9,415 nucleotides of DNA, from NCBI GenBank assembly GCA_022361135.1, contig JAKSBM010000382.1, positions 1-9,415 of the forward strand. Direction: 5' to 3'. Below are positions 1 to 5,515 of this stretch, piece by piece. The notes beneath the pieces are model-generated. The model saw only the letters and a list, made by a program, of their open reading frames with translations. It made no database searches and had not been told where the DNA came from. Made by a program: the position numbers and the translations under genes. The stretch is from Desulfobacterales bacterium. GTDB lineage: Bacteria > Desulfobacterota > Desulfobacteria > Desulfobacterales > Desulfobacteraceae. Each line of letters starts with the position of its first letter. Positions within the stretch are counted from its first letter, which is position 1.

Positions 1-630
1 CATGCCCATGTCGTTGTGGCAATGGATGGTGAGACCGGCGTTGCCGGTGTGGGAAAGCAGGGGGGCCAGGGTGGCCGCCACCTGGTGGGGGGCCATGATG
101 CCCGAGGTGTCGGGCAGGGAGATGAGGTCCACGCCCAGCTGCTGTCCCAGGGCGGAAACGGCGGCTTTCAGCAATTCCGGACGGGTTTTGCCCATGTCCA
201 GGACGGCGGTGCTGATCCGGGCCTTGGGGCGCTCTTTGCGCACAAAGGCCACCACGGATTCAAAATCGGAGAGGTGGGCGGCCATGTCTGCGGCGTCCAT
301 GTCCGAGGGCAGGTGGAGGTGAAAATGGATGTCGTCCACCCCGGTTTCCACCAGGATTTCGGCATCGGCCATGACGGCCCGGCCCAGGGCGGCGGTGCGC
401 AGACCATAACCCTGGGAACGGGCATGGTCTGCGGTTTTTTGAACGATCTCCGCCTCCAGGGGATGGGCCGAGGGATATCCGATCTGGCTGACATCCACCC
501 GGAGGGCGTTTTGAAAGGCGAGGAGTTCCAGTCTCTGGTCCAGGGTAAAGACCATGCCCTGGAACTGCATGCCTTCCCTCAGGGTTTCATCGATGACCTC
601 TATTCTGCGATGGTTTCTGACTGCGTCCAT
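1..630 (-). CDS. DRE-TIM/HMGL-like acyltransferase or lyase, N-terminal 210 residues (runs off the left edge)
   Basis: This is the N-terminal part of a TIM-barrel enzyme of the HMG-CoA lyase / homocitrate synthase / 2-isopropylmalate synthase superfamily. The gene starts at ATG 630-628 and stays open to base 1, so the C-terminus lies outside the window. Visible motifs are IDETLREGMQ at residues 13-22 (the family's TLRDG/TLREG substrate and metal loop), LPDTSG around residues 172-177, and HCHND at 203-207, whose two histidines are the usual divalent-metal ligands. The family makes or cleaves C-C bonds alpha to a carboxylate, usually using an acyl-CoA with a 2-oxo acid. The start is supported by AAAGGAG four bases upstream. 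It overlaps the end of the radical SAM gene by 44 nt, suggesting coupled translation. The substrate cannot be told: homocitrate, citramalate, isopropylmalate or Re-citrate synthase relatives all remain possible. The family call is firm; the specific activity is unknown. Confidence 0.85.
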   Translation of the reverse strand, partial: MDAVRNHRRIEVIDETLREGMQFQGMVFTLDQRLELLAFQNALRVDVSQIGYPSAHPLEAEIVQKTADHARSQGYGLRTAALGRAVMADAEILVETGVDDIHFHLHLPSDMDAADMAAHLSDFESVVAFVRKERPKARISTAVLDMGKTRPELLKAAVSALGQQLGVDLISLPDTSGIMAPHQVAATLAPLLSHTGNAGLTIHCHNDMGM

Positions 631-1942
631 GGTGCTCCTTTGGGGGGTTGAAGTATCCGTGGATCAGGTTGGGAAATTGATCGGTCAATGTCTGGATCAC
701 ATGGGCCATGCCCAGGGCGCGGCCGCCGGGATCTTTTTCCGCCATGAGCCGGCAATAGGCCCGGGGATCGTAGTTGAGGTTCCGCCATTGGATCATGTTG
801 ATGTCGTGGGTTTCAATGAAGCGGATGAGAGCCTCCACCTCGGCCTCGGTGTCGGTGACCCCGGGACAGTTGAGGTAGTTGATGGCCACGAATTTTCCTG
901 CCTCCCGGGCGGCGTCGATGGAAGCGATCACATCGGCATAGGCATAATTCCGGGGGCGGAAATAGGTGGTGTAGGCCGTTTCTCGTACGGAGTTCATGGA
1001 GACCCGCATGGCGTCCAGCCCGGCCTTGCACAAGGCCTTGACCTCGGCGGTGAGGCTGCCGTTGGTGTTCAGGTTGATGGTGCCCTTGTCCGTCTGCTCC
1101 CGGATCATGCGCACGGCGGGCTCAATGGCGGCAAAGGCGGTGAGGGGTTCTCCCTCGCAGCCCTGGCCGAAGCTGACCACGGCCTTTTTCACCTTGGCAA
1201 TGTGCTCCAGAGAAATCTGGGCGATCTCTTCGGGGCTGGGGGTGAAGGCAATCCGGTCCTGGCAGGCGCAGAGATTATTCTCCGTCTGCAGGGAAATGCA
1301 GCCCATGCAGCGGGCGTTGCAGACCTGGGAGGTGGGCAGCGGCGCTTCGTAGCGGCCCAGGAAAAAGTTTTTCCCGGCCGGGCAGCCGTATTCCAGGGCA
1401 CAGGTTTCCAGGTGGCGCATGAGACGGTTTCCGGGGTATGCCTTCTGCATGCGGTTGACCCCTTTGACGATTTTGGGCCGGGGCATGCGGCGCAGGTCCT
1501 GGCGGGGTTCGTCATCCACCAGGATGGCGGCGGATCTGAAATCGGTTTTTCCAAAGCCCACGGCCCCGTATGAAAACAGGGGCAGGGGGCGGTCCTGGCC
1601 CGCATCGTCGTAGGCACAGGTCCGGCGGTTCACATAGCCCGGGGAGTTAAAGACCGCCACCGGAAATATCCGCTCCGAGGGATCAAAGGGGTTGTGGGTG
1701 AGGATTTCAAATTCATCCCTGAAGACGTTGTAAACCAGGGGGGACCTTTGGGGGAGCATCATGAGTTCGCTGCCAAAGGGCATGTCCAGGGTGGTGCCTT
1801 GGGTGAGGATGACGGGTTCGTCCCCGGACATGCCGGCGGCCCCGTATCCTTCCAATTCGAAGATTTCTCCATTTTCAGCAGCCACGACTGCCGTGAGGAT
1901 CTGTTTATTGATCAGAGCGATGTCGTTCACCTTCAAGTACAT
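587..1942 (-). CDS. Radical SAM enzyme with about 200-residue N-terminal extension
   Basis: This 451-residue protein has the radical SAM [4Fe-4S] motif CX3CX2C as CNARCMGC (C208, C212, C215). It is followed by a GQGCEGEP segment (C262) that resembles the family's GGEP SAM-contact motif, an NLNTNG strand, and a GLDAMRVSMNS strand, all in the usual order of the barrel. Such enzymes cleave S-adenosylmethionine reductively to a 5'-deoxyadenosyl radical. The motif sits unusually late, after about 200 residues with no domain I recognise. Additional cysteines flank the motif (C181, C187, C225, C227) and might bind an auxiliary cluster; this is inference. The start at ATG 1942-1940 has GGAGAG about ten bases upstream. 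The last 44 nt overlap the DRE-TIM enzyme gene, so the two proteins probably act in one pathway. No signal peptide or membrane segment is visible, so it is likely cytoplasmic. Superfamily membership is firm; substrate and reaction are unknown. Confidence 0.9.
   Translation of the reverse strand: MYLKVNDIALINKQILTAVVAAENGEIFELEGYGAAGMSGDEPVILTQGTTLDMPFGSELMMLPQRSPLVYNVFRDEFEILTHNPFDPSERIFPVAVFNSPGYVNRRTCAYDDAGQDRPLPLFSYGAVGFGKTDFRSAAILVDDEPRQDLRRMPRPKIVKGVNRMQKAYPGNRLMRHLETCALEYGCPAGKNFFLGRYEAPLPTSQVCNARCMGCISLQTENNLCACQDRIAFTPSPEEIAQISLEHIAKVKKAVVSFGQGCEGEPLTAFAAIEPAVRMIREQTDKGTINLNTNGSLTAEVKALCKAGLDAMRVSMNSVRETAYTTYFRPRNYAYADVIASIDAAREAGKFVAINYLNCPGVTDTEAEVEALIRFIETHDINMIQWRNLNYDPRAYCRLMAEKDPGGRALGMAHVIQTLTDQFPNLIHGYFNPPKEHHGRSQKPSQNRGHR
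635..641 (-). promoter_or_regulatory. Shine-Dalgarno site of the DRE-TIM enzyme gene, inside the radical SAM gene
   Basis: On the minus strand AAAGGAG lies four bases before ATG 630-628, within the last coding bases of the radical SAM gene. It fixes the start of the downstream gene and shows that the 44-nt overlap is real rather than an over-extended start. Confidence 0.75.
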
Positions 1943-1956
1943 TGGATTATTACTCT

Positions 1957-1988
1957 CCGGTGGGGGTGCCGGGGCAGGGCCACACCGG
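1957..1988 (-). promoter_or_regulatory. Possible small hairpin overlapping the radical SAM ribosome-binding site
   Basis: On the minus strand CCGGTG (1988-1983) can pair with CACCGG (1962-1957), whose final GG is the start of the GGAGAG ribosome-binding site of the radical SAM gene. The 6-bp stem with a 20-nt loop could partly hide that site. In GC-rich DNA such a short match can arise by chance, so this is only a candidate. Confidence 0.25.
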
Positions 1989-2054
1989 TGGTTCTACCTG
2001 TACCGGATGGCCTGCATTCCCTGGCCGTCCCGGGGATGATCCCGGTCCGGGCTG

Positions 2055-2095
2055 GGTTGAACCTGTTGAAGCATCTATAACCTGGGGGTTCAACC
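2055..2095. repeat. Perfect 9-bp inverted repeat (stem-loop) in the divergent intergenic region
   Basis: GGTTGAACC at 2055-2063 is the exact reverse complement of GGTTCAACC at 2087-2095, separated by 23 nt. In RNA from either strand it would form a 9-bp stem. It lies about 112-153 nt upstream of the radical SAM start. It may be a leader hairpin or a protein-binding dyad; there is no adjacent T-run, so a simple intrinsic terminator is unlikely. The repeat is seen directly; its function is unknown. Confidence 0.6.
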
Positions 2096-2458
2096 ATCCG
2101 GGTAAAGGGTACTGCAAGGGGTTCTGCATGGGCGATGCTCTGCCTGGAATCGGGTATATCAGATGGACGGGGGCGACTCAATAGCCAATCCCCGACTAAT
2201 TTCCGGGAAGTGATAGCCGTTCCGGGGAGCAAAGCAATTTGGGGAACAATTTTTCCATGGCATTTTGAAAAATTATAAATCCATGTTTGGGGTTCAATGG
2301 AGGAATGCCGATTTCCCTGGTTTTCCTCACCAAAAAGGCTATGATTGCCCCCAAGGCTAGGACGCACCGTCGCCCGGGGAAACCGTTTAAAGGTTTATTC
2401 AACGGACCCGGGCCTTGGGCACATGGAGTTTGGAATGAGTTGAAGCAGAGGCGCTAGG

Positions 2459-4105
2459 ATGGAAAACGCAGATATGCAGGATGAGATCAGGGGGATATTA
2501 AAACCCTATATGGCGGCCCAGTCCGACACGGGGACAGCCCGGGAACGGGAGGCGGAATTATTCCTTAAAACCTGGTTTGAAGACCAGGCCTATTTCCAGG
2601 AGCATCCCGACCATTGGGGGCTGGAGCCGGTGAAGGACGACGCCCTGGACCGCCATGTGGTTTGGGGCATGGTCCGGGGGACGGGACCGGACACTGTGGT
2701 GTTGGTCCACCACTATGATGTGGTGGATGCCGGGGATTTCGGGGCGGCCCGCCATGCGGCCCACGACCTGGATCGGGTCCATGGGGCCCTGGAAACCATG
2801 ATCCATCAATTTGACGAAGACGCCCGGCTGGACTATGGAAATCCGGACTGGATTTTTGGACGGGGCGGAGCAGACATGAAGGCGGGTGGGGCCATCCAGA
2901 TGGCTTTGCTCAAGGCCTTTAGCCGGGAGGCGTCATTCAAGGGAAATCTCATCCTCTGCTGCCTGCCCGATGAGGAAAACATGTCCGCGGGCATGCGGTC
3001 GGCCGTGCCCCTACTGGCCCGTTTGCAGGAAAAATACCAATTAAAGTTTCGGTTGATGATCGATTCCGAACCCCATGAACGGGGGGACGAAAACACAGGA
3101 ACCATCTACGAGGGCAGTGTGGGCAAGGTCATGCCCATTGTCCTGGCCCGGGGGCGGTTGGCCCACACCGGCCGGATTTTCGAAGGGCTGAATCCCCTTC
3201 ACCTGGTCTCCGAGTTCATGGTGAGGACCGAGCTGAACATGGATTTTTCCGAGGCCCACGGGGATGAAGCCCTGCCGCCGCCGTCATGGCTCCATTTCAG
3301 GGATGGGAAAACGGCCTATGATGTCTCCATCCCCGCCACGGCCCGGGCCTATATGAGCGTTCTCACCCTGGGACGTTCCCCGGGGGAGATTCTCTCCGCC
3401 CTTACCTCCATTGCCGAAGATGCCTTTGGGGCTGTGGTCCATCGCATCCAGGATGCCCATGATGAATTCACCGGGGGCAAGGGCGGCTGCCTGCCCTGGC
3501 AGGTGAAGGTGAAAACCTTTGATACCCTCTACGGCGAAATCCGCCGGGTCCTGGGGGAGGCATTTGAGGCGGAATTCCAAGCCCGGGTTGATGGGGAAAA
3601 GGCCCGCATTGACGCCGGCGAGATTAATTACATGGATGCCAGTTTTGAATTGCTGGAATTCTGCCTGGACCGGTGTCCGGACAAGGATCCGATGATGATC
3701 CTGGCCTTGTCCCCCCCCTTCTACACCCCGGTGTGCAATGATCGGATTCCGGATCTGGATCCCCGGGTCAAGGGATTGACCGCAGCGGTGGATGCCTTTG
3801 CCCAAAGGGAATGGAACGAGGGCTATGCCCCAAGGAAGTATTTCACCGGCATCTGTGACCTGTCCTATGCCTATCCCCTGGAAAACCCCGACGATGTGGG
3901 GGAAATCCGGGGCAATATGCCCCTGTGGGGGCGGGCCTACGACATTCCCTTTTCAGCCATTGAGGCGGTGAAAATGCCCAGTGTCAACATCGGCCCCTGG
4001 GGCAAGGATTTGCACAAGCTCACCGAGCGGGTCCACCGCAGGGACCTCTATGAACGCACCCCCCGCATTATGGAATGGGTTATTCGTTCCATCCTGGGCG
4101 GTTAA
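2459..4105 (+). CDS. RocB-like M20 family metallohydrolase
   Basis: This 548-residue protein is a zinc-dependent M20 peptidase/deacylase relative. The family residues are visible in order: HHYD with H85 and D87 (metal ligand HxD), GGADMKAG with the bridging D139, PDEEN with the general base E172 and ligand E173, DSEP with D202, and GKDLH with H519 near the C-terminus. The length and the extended middle region fit the RocB subgroup, named from the Bacillus arginine-utilisation locus, better than the roughly 400-residue M20 aminoacylases. RocB's reaction is itself not well established, so the substrate is probably an amidated or peptidic amino-acid derivative but cannot be named. The start ATG 2459 has a modest AGAGG seven bases upstream; a second in-frame ATG lies at 2474. 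No signal peptide is seen, so it is cytoplasmic. It stands alone: a hairpin follows the stop, and the next gene begins 158 nt later. Confidence 0.85.
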   Translation: MENADMQDEIRGILKPYMAAQSDTGTAREREAELFLKTWFEDQAYFQEHPDHWGLEPVKDDALDRHVVWGMVRGTGPDTVVLVHHYDVVDAGDFGAARHAAHDLDRVHGALETMIHQFDEDARLDYGNPDWIFGRGGADMKAGGAIQMALLKAFSREASFKGNLILCCLPDEENMSAGMRSAVPLLARLQEKYQLKFRLMIDSEPHERGDENTGTIYEGSVGKVMPIVLARGRLAHTGRIFEGLNPLHLVSEFMVRTELNMDFSEAHGDEALPPPSWLHFRDGKTAYDVSIPATARAYMSVLTLGRSPGEILSALTSIAEDAFGAVVHRIQDAHDEFTGGKGGCLPWQVKVKTFDTLYGEIRRVLGEAFEAEFQARVDGEKARIDAGEINYMDASFELLEFCLDRCPDKDPMMILALSPPFYTPVCNDRIPDLDPRVKGLTAAVDAFAQREWNEGYAPRKYFTGICDLSYAYPLENPDDVGEIRGNMPLWGRAYDIPFSAIEAVKMPSVNIGPWGKDLHKLTERVHRRDLYERTPRIMEWVIRSILGG

Positions 4106-4113
4106 TCCATCCC

Positions 4114-4148
4114 CTTTCTCCCCGATTCCCCATTGGTCGGGGAGAAAG
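4114..4148 (+). terminator. Strong 12-bp hairpin after the RocB-like gene, probable terminator
   Basis: CTTTCTCCCCGA (4114-4125) pairs perfectly with TCGGGGAGAAAG (4137-4148) around an 11-nt loop, starting 8 nt after the TAA stop. There is no T-run after the stem, so it is not a canonical intrinsic terminator on the plus strand. It may act with another factor or protect the mRNA 3' end. The stem itself is certain; the terminator role is inferred from position and strength. Confidence 0.65.
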
Positions 4149-4150
4149 AC

Positions 4151-4179
4151 TTGACAGGGGACGCCGCCTCCTTTAAACC
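4151..4179 (+). promoter_or_regulatory. Candidate sigma-70 promoter for the GNAT-DUF3024 pair
   Basis: A perfect TTGACA (-35) at 4151-4156 begins two bases after the terminator-like hairpin. A weak -10 region (TTTAAA/TAAACC around 4172-4179) follows at 15-17 nt. The position, between a hairpin and the GNAT start at 4264, is right for a promoter, but the -10 match is poor. Confidence 0.35.
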
Positions 4180-4263
4180 ATTCTGAGCGTGCCGCCCCAT
4201 CAGGGGGTGGTTTTCTGCGCCCCTGGGCCAGGATCATCAATGTGGATGGAAAGGATCGGGCAG

Positions 4264-4839
4264 ATGGAAATTAAACGTGCCGACATCTCCGATATTCCGG
4301 AGACCCTGGAGCTTCATTATCGATACCAGGTGGACTCCATTGCGCCCGAAGACCGGGCCGATGGTTTTGTCACCACCCCTTTCACCCCGGAGGAGCTTCG
4401 ATCCCTGGTGGAAGAGGAACAGGGCCTGTTCATTGCCCGGGATGCAGCCGGGGTCCACGGCTATGCCATGGCCGCCTCCTGGGCGTTCTGGTCGCCATGG
4501 CCCCTCTTTGCGCACATGATCCAAAACCTGGGGCAAACCACCTTTCTGGGACAGACCCTGGATACCCGTAATTCATTCCAATACGGCCCGGCCTGTGTGG
4601 ACAAGGCCCACCGGGGACAGGGCCTCTTTCCCCGCCTCTTTGAATTCATGCGCCGGGAACTGGCCGGCCAATATCCCATCCTGGTCACCTTTATCAATCA
4701 GATCAATTCCCGTTCCCTTGCCGCCCATACCCGGAAGCTGGGGTTGGAGGTGAGCCGGGAATTTGATTTCAACGGCAATTCCTATTTTGAACTGGTTTAC
4801 GACATGTCCCGCCCCGTATCGGGCGTCCAAGGAGGTTGA
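4264..4839 (+). CDS. GNAT family N-acetyltransferase
   Basis: This is a 191-residue acetyltransferase-like protein. It starts MEIKRADISDIPETLELH, typical of the first GNAT strand and helix. It carries the acetyl-CoA pyrophosphate-binding motif as HRGQGL (R117, G118, Q119, G120) after the strand ending ACVDKA, followed by a helix and the segment INSRSLAAHTRKLGLEV, which matches the N-x-x-S/A-x-x-x-Y/H-x-K-x-G-F/L pattern near the GNAT C-terminus. I chose ATG 4264 because AAGGA lies eight bases upstream and the GNAT fold starts there; in-frame ATGs at 4189, 4240 and 4246 would add residues that look non-coding. The TGA stop directly abuts the ATG of the DUF3024 gene, so the two are co-transcribed. 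The acceptor substrate is unknown: it could be a small molecule, an amino acid or a protein. Confidence 0.85.
   Translation: MEIKRADISDIPETLELHYRYQVDSIAPEDRADGFVTTPFTPEELRSLVEEEQGLFIARDAAGVHGYAMAASWAFWSPWPLFAHMIQNLGQTTFLGQTLDTRNSFQYGPACVDKAHRGQGLFPRLFEFMRRELAGQYPILVTFINQINSRSLAAHTRKLGLEVSREFDFNGNSYFELVYDMSRPVSGVQGG
4829..4835 (+). promoter_or_regulatory. Shine-Dalgarno site of the DUF3024 gene
   Basis: AAGGAGG, a near-perfect anti-16S match, lies four bases before ATG 4840 and inside the last codons of the GNAT gene. It supports both the start of the small gene and translational coupling. Confidence 0.7.
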
Positions 4840-5187
4840 ATGGCCCTGAGCGAATTTGAGATCAGACGATGTGAAAAGAAAATGGCGGGATTCATGGAGC
4901 GAAAACGTCCCTTTCCCGGGATTCGTGACCGTGTGGACCTGGGATGGCGCCTGGAAAAGCAGAGTGTGGAGATATTTGAAATCCGGCCCCAATGGGACAA
5001 CCCCGGCGAAAAGCTGGAAATTCCCCTGGCCCGGGCCACATTTGTGCGCACCCAGAACCTGTGGAAGGTCTATTGGCGGCGTGCCATGATGAAGTGGCAC
5101 CGGTATGAGCCCAATCCGTCGGTGGACCGGTTTGAGGAATTCCTGGATCTGGTGGAAGCCGACCGTTACGGCTGTTTCTTTGGCTGA
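4840..5187 (+). CDS. Small DUF3024 family protein
   Basis: This 115-residue protein matches what I know of the DUF3024 family. It has an N-terminal helix with C11, then a basic stretch ending in RDRVDLGWRLEKQSVEIFEIRP, in which the Q-S-V-x-x-F-E-x-RP pattern is characteristic. This is followed by ATFVRTQNLWKVYWRR, KWHRYEP and a C-terminal D-x-x-G-x-F-F/W-G ending (DRYGCFFG). The family has no established biochemical function as far as I know; it is a small, soluble, tryptophan- and arginine-rich protein that may bind another protein or nucleic acid. It follows the GNAT gene with no gap, so a shared transcript is likely. The gene ends 95 nt before hypC, where an AT-rich stretch suggests a new promoter. 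The family call comes from recalled motif pattern, not a profile search. Confidence 0.78.
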   Translation: MALSEFEIRRCEKKMAGFMERKRPFPGIRDRVDLGWRLEKQSVEIFEIRPQWDNPGEKLEIPLARATFVRTQNLWKVYWRRAMMKWHRYEPNPSVDRFEEFLDLVEADRYGCFFG

Positions 5188-5282
5188 TTTCCAGGGGCGT
5201 GTAGATTAGTATTGCACCGGGGTGCCGGGCTGTGTTTAAGTGGGTGCCTGATATTTTAAATTATATCTGAAGCGGGGATACC
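5188..5282 (+). promoter_or_regulatory. Leader of the hyp cluster with AT-rich dyad, probable promoter region
   Basis: This 95-nt gap precedes hypC. It contains a local AT-rich island (5250-5267, with GATAT and ATATC ends forming a partial dyad) that stands out from the GC-rich surroundings, and a GCACC-GG-GGTGC dyad at 5214-5225. A weak sigma-70 pair can be drawn (TTGCAC 5212-5217, 17 nt, TTTAAG 5235-5240), but only about half the bases match consensus. No sigma-54 GG-N10-GC pair was found. The region is a reasonable place for the hyp operon promoter, though the exact elements are uncertain. Confidence 0.35.
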
Positions 5283-5510
5283 ATGTGTTTAGCCGTACCA
5301 TCCAAGATTATCGAGATCAACGGAACCCAGGCCAAGGTGGAAGTTGAAGGCGTCACCCGGGAAACCAGTCTCATGCTCATCGAAGATCCCAAGGTGGGGG
5401 AATATGTCATTGTCCATGCCGGTTTTGCCATCAGCCGGATGGACGAGGCCGCCGCGCTCCAGACCCTGGAGGACATGCGGAACCTTCTGGCCAACGATCC
5501 CGCGGTCTGA
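5283..5510 (+). CDS. hypC: [NiFe]-hydrogenase maturation chaperone HypC
   Basis: HypC is a small cytoplasmic chaperone that works with HypD to assemble the Fe(CN)2CO group and delivers it to the hydrogenase large subunit precursor. This 75-residue protein has the family's hallmark MCLAVP start, with the essential C2 exposed after removal of Met1, and the conserved HAGFAI motif with H45. It also has the usual OB-like strands (KIIEINGTQAKVEVEGV) and an acidic C-terminal helix. Its length is normal for the family. It opens the hyp cluster, with hypF starting only 5 nt after its TGA. The ribosome-binding site is weak (a GGGGA stretch about four bases upstream), but the MCLAVP start leaves no doubt about the start codon. 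HybG-type paralogues share these motifs and cannot be separated by sequence alone. Confidence 0.97.
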   Translation: MCLAVPSKIIEINGTQAKVEVEGVTRETSLMLIEDPKVGEYVIVHAGFAISRMDEAAALQTLEDMRNLLANDPAV

Positions 5511-5515
5511 TTTCC

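Larger units (their letters stand above)
1943..2458. other. Divergent intergenic region, about 516 nt, no convincing gene
   Basis: This stretch separates the minus-strand radical SAM operon from the plus-strand RocB-like gene and should hold both promoters. Short open frames exist on both strands, but they are Gly/Pro-rich or low-complexity, lack good ribosome-binding sites and resemble no protein I know. Its right half (about 2215-2400) is more AT-rich than the flanking genes. It contains TATAAT on the minus strand near 2272-2277, but the nearest TTGAAC lies only 14 nt upstream of it, so no clear sigma-70 promoter can be called. A small dyad (AAACC 2380-2384, GGTTT 2392-2396, around TTTAAA) lies about 62 nt before the RocB-like start. 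I could not match any known riboswitch consensus. Confidence 0.6.

Noticed and set aside
554..1573. Long plus-strand open frame opposite the radical SAM gene
   Set aside because: It is antisense to a gene with clear family motifs, is rich in Gly, Asp and His as expected from a GC-rich shadow frame, and has no recognisable domain.
1942..2184. Gly/Pro-rich 80-codon plus-strand open frame in the divergent gap
   Set aside because: No ribosome-binding site, biased composition, and its start overlaps the start codon of the radical SAM gene on the other strand.
1933..2367. 144-codon minus-strand open frame in the divergent gap
   Set aside because: It overlaps the radical SAM start, has no recognisable motif and spans the inverted repeat; more likely non-coding.
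4189..4263. Upstream in-frame ATGs for the GNAT gene
   Set aside because: The added residues are unlike a GNAT N-terminus and the ribosome-binding site fits ATG 4264.
5208..5232. Possible sigma-54 promoter before hypC
   Set aside because: GGCAC and TGCA occur on the minus strand only, and the GG to GC spacing is 9 rather than 10 bases.
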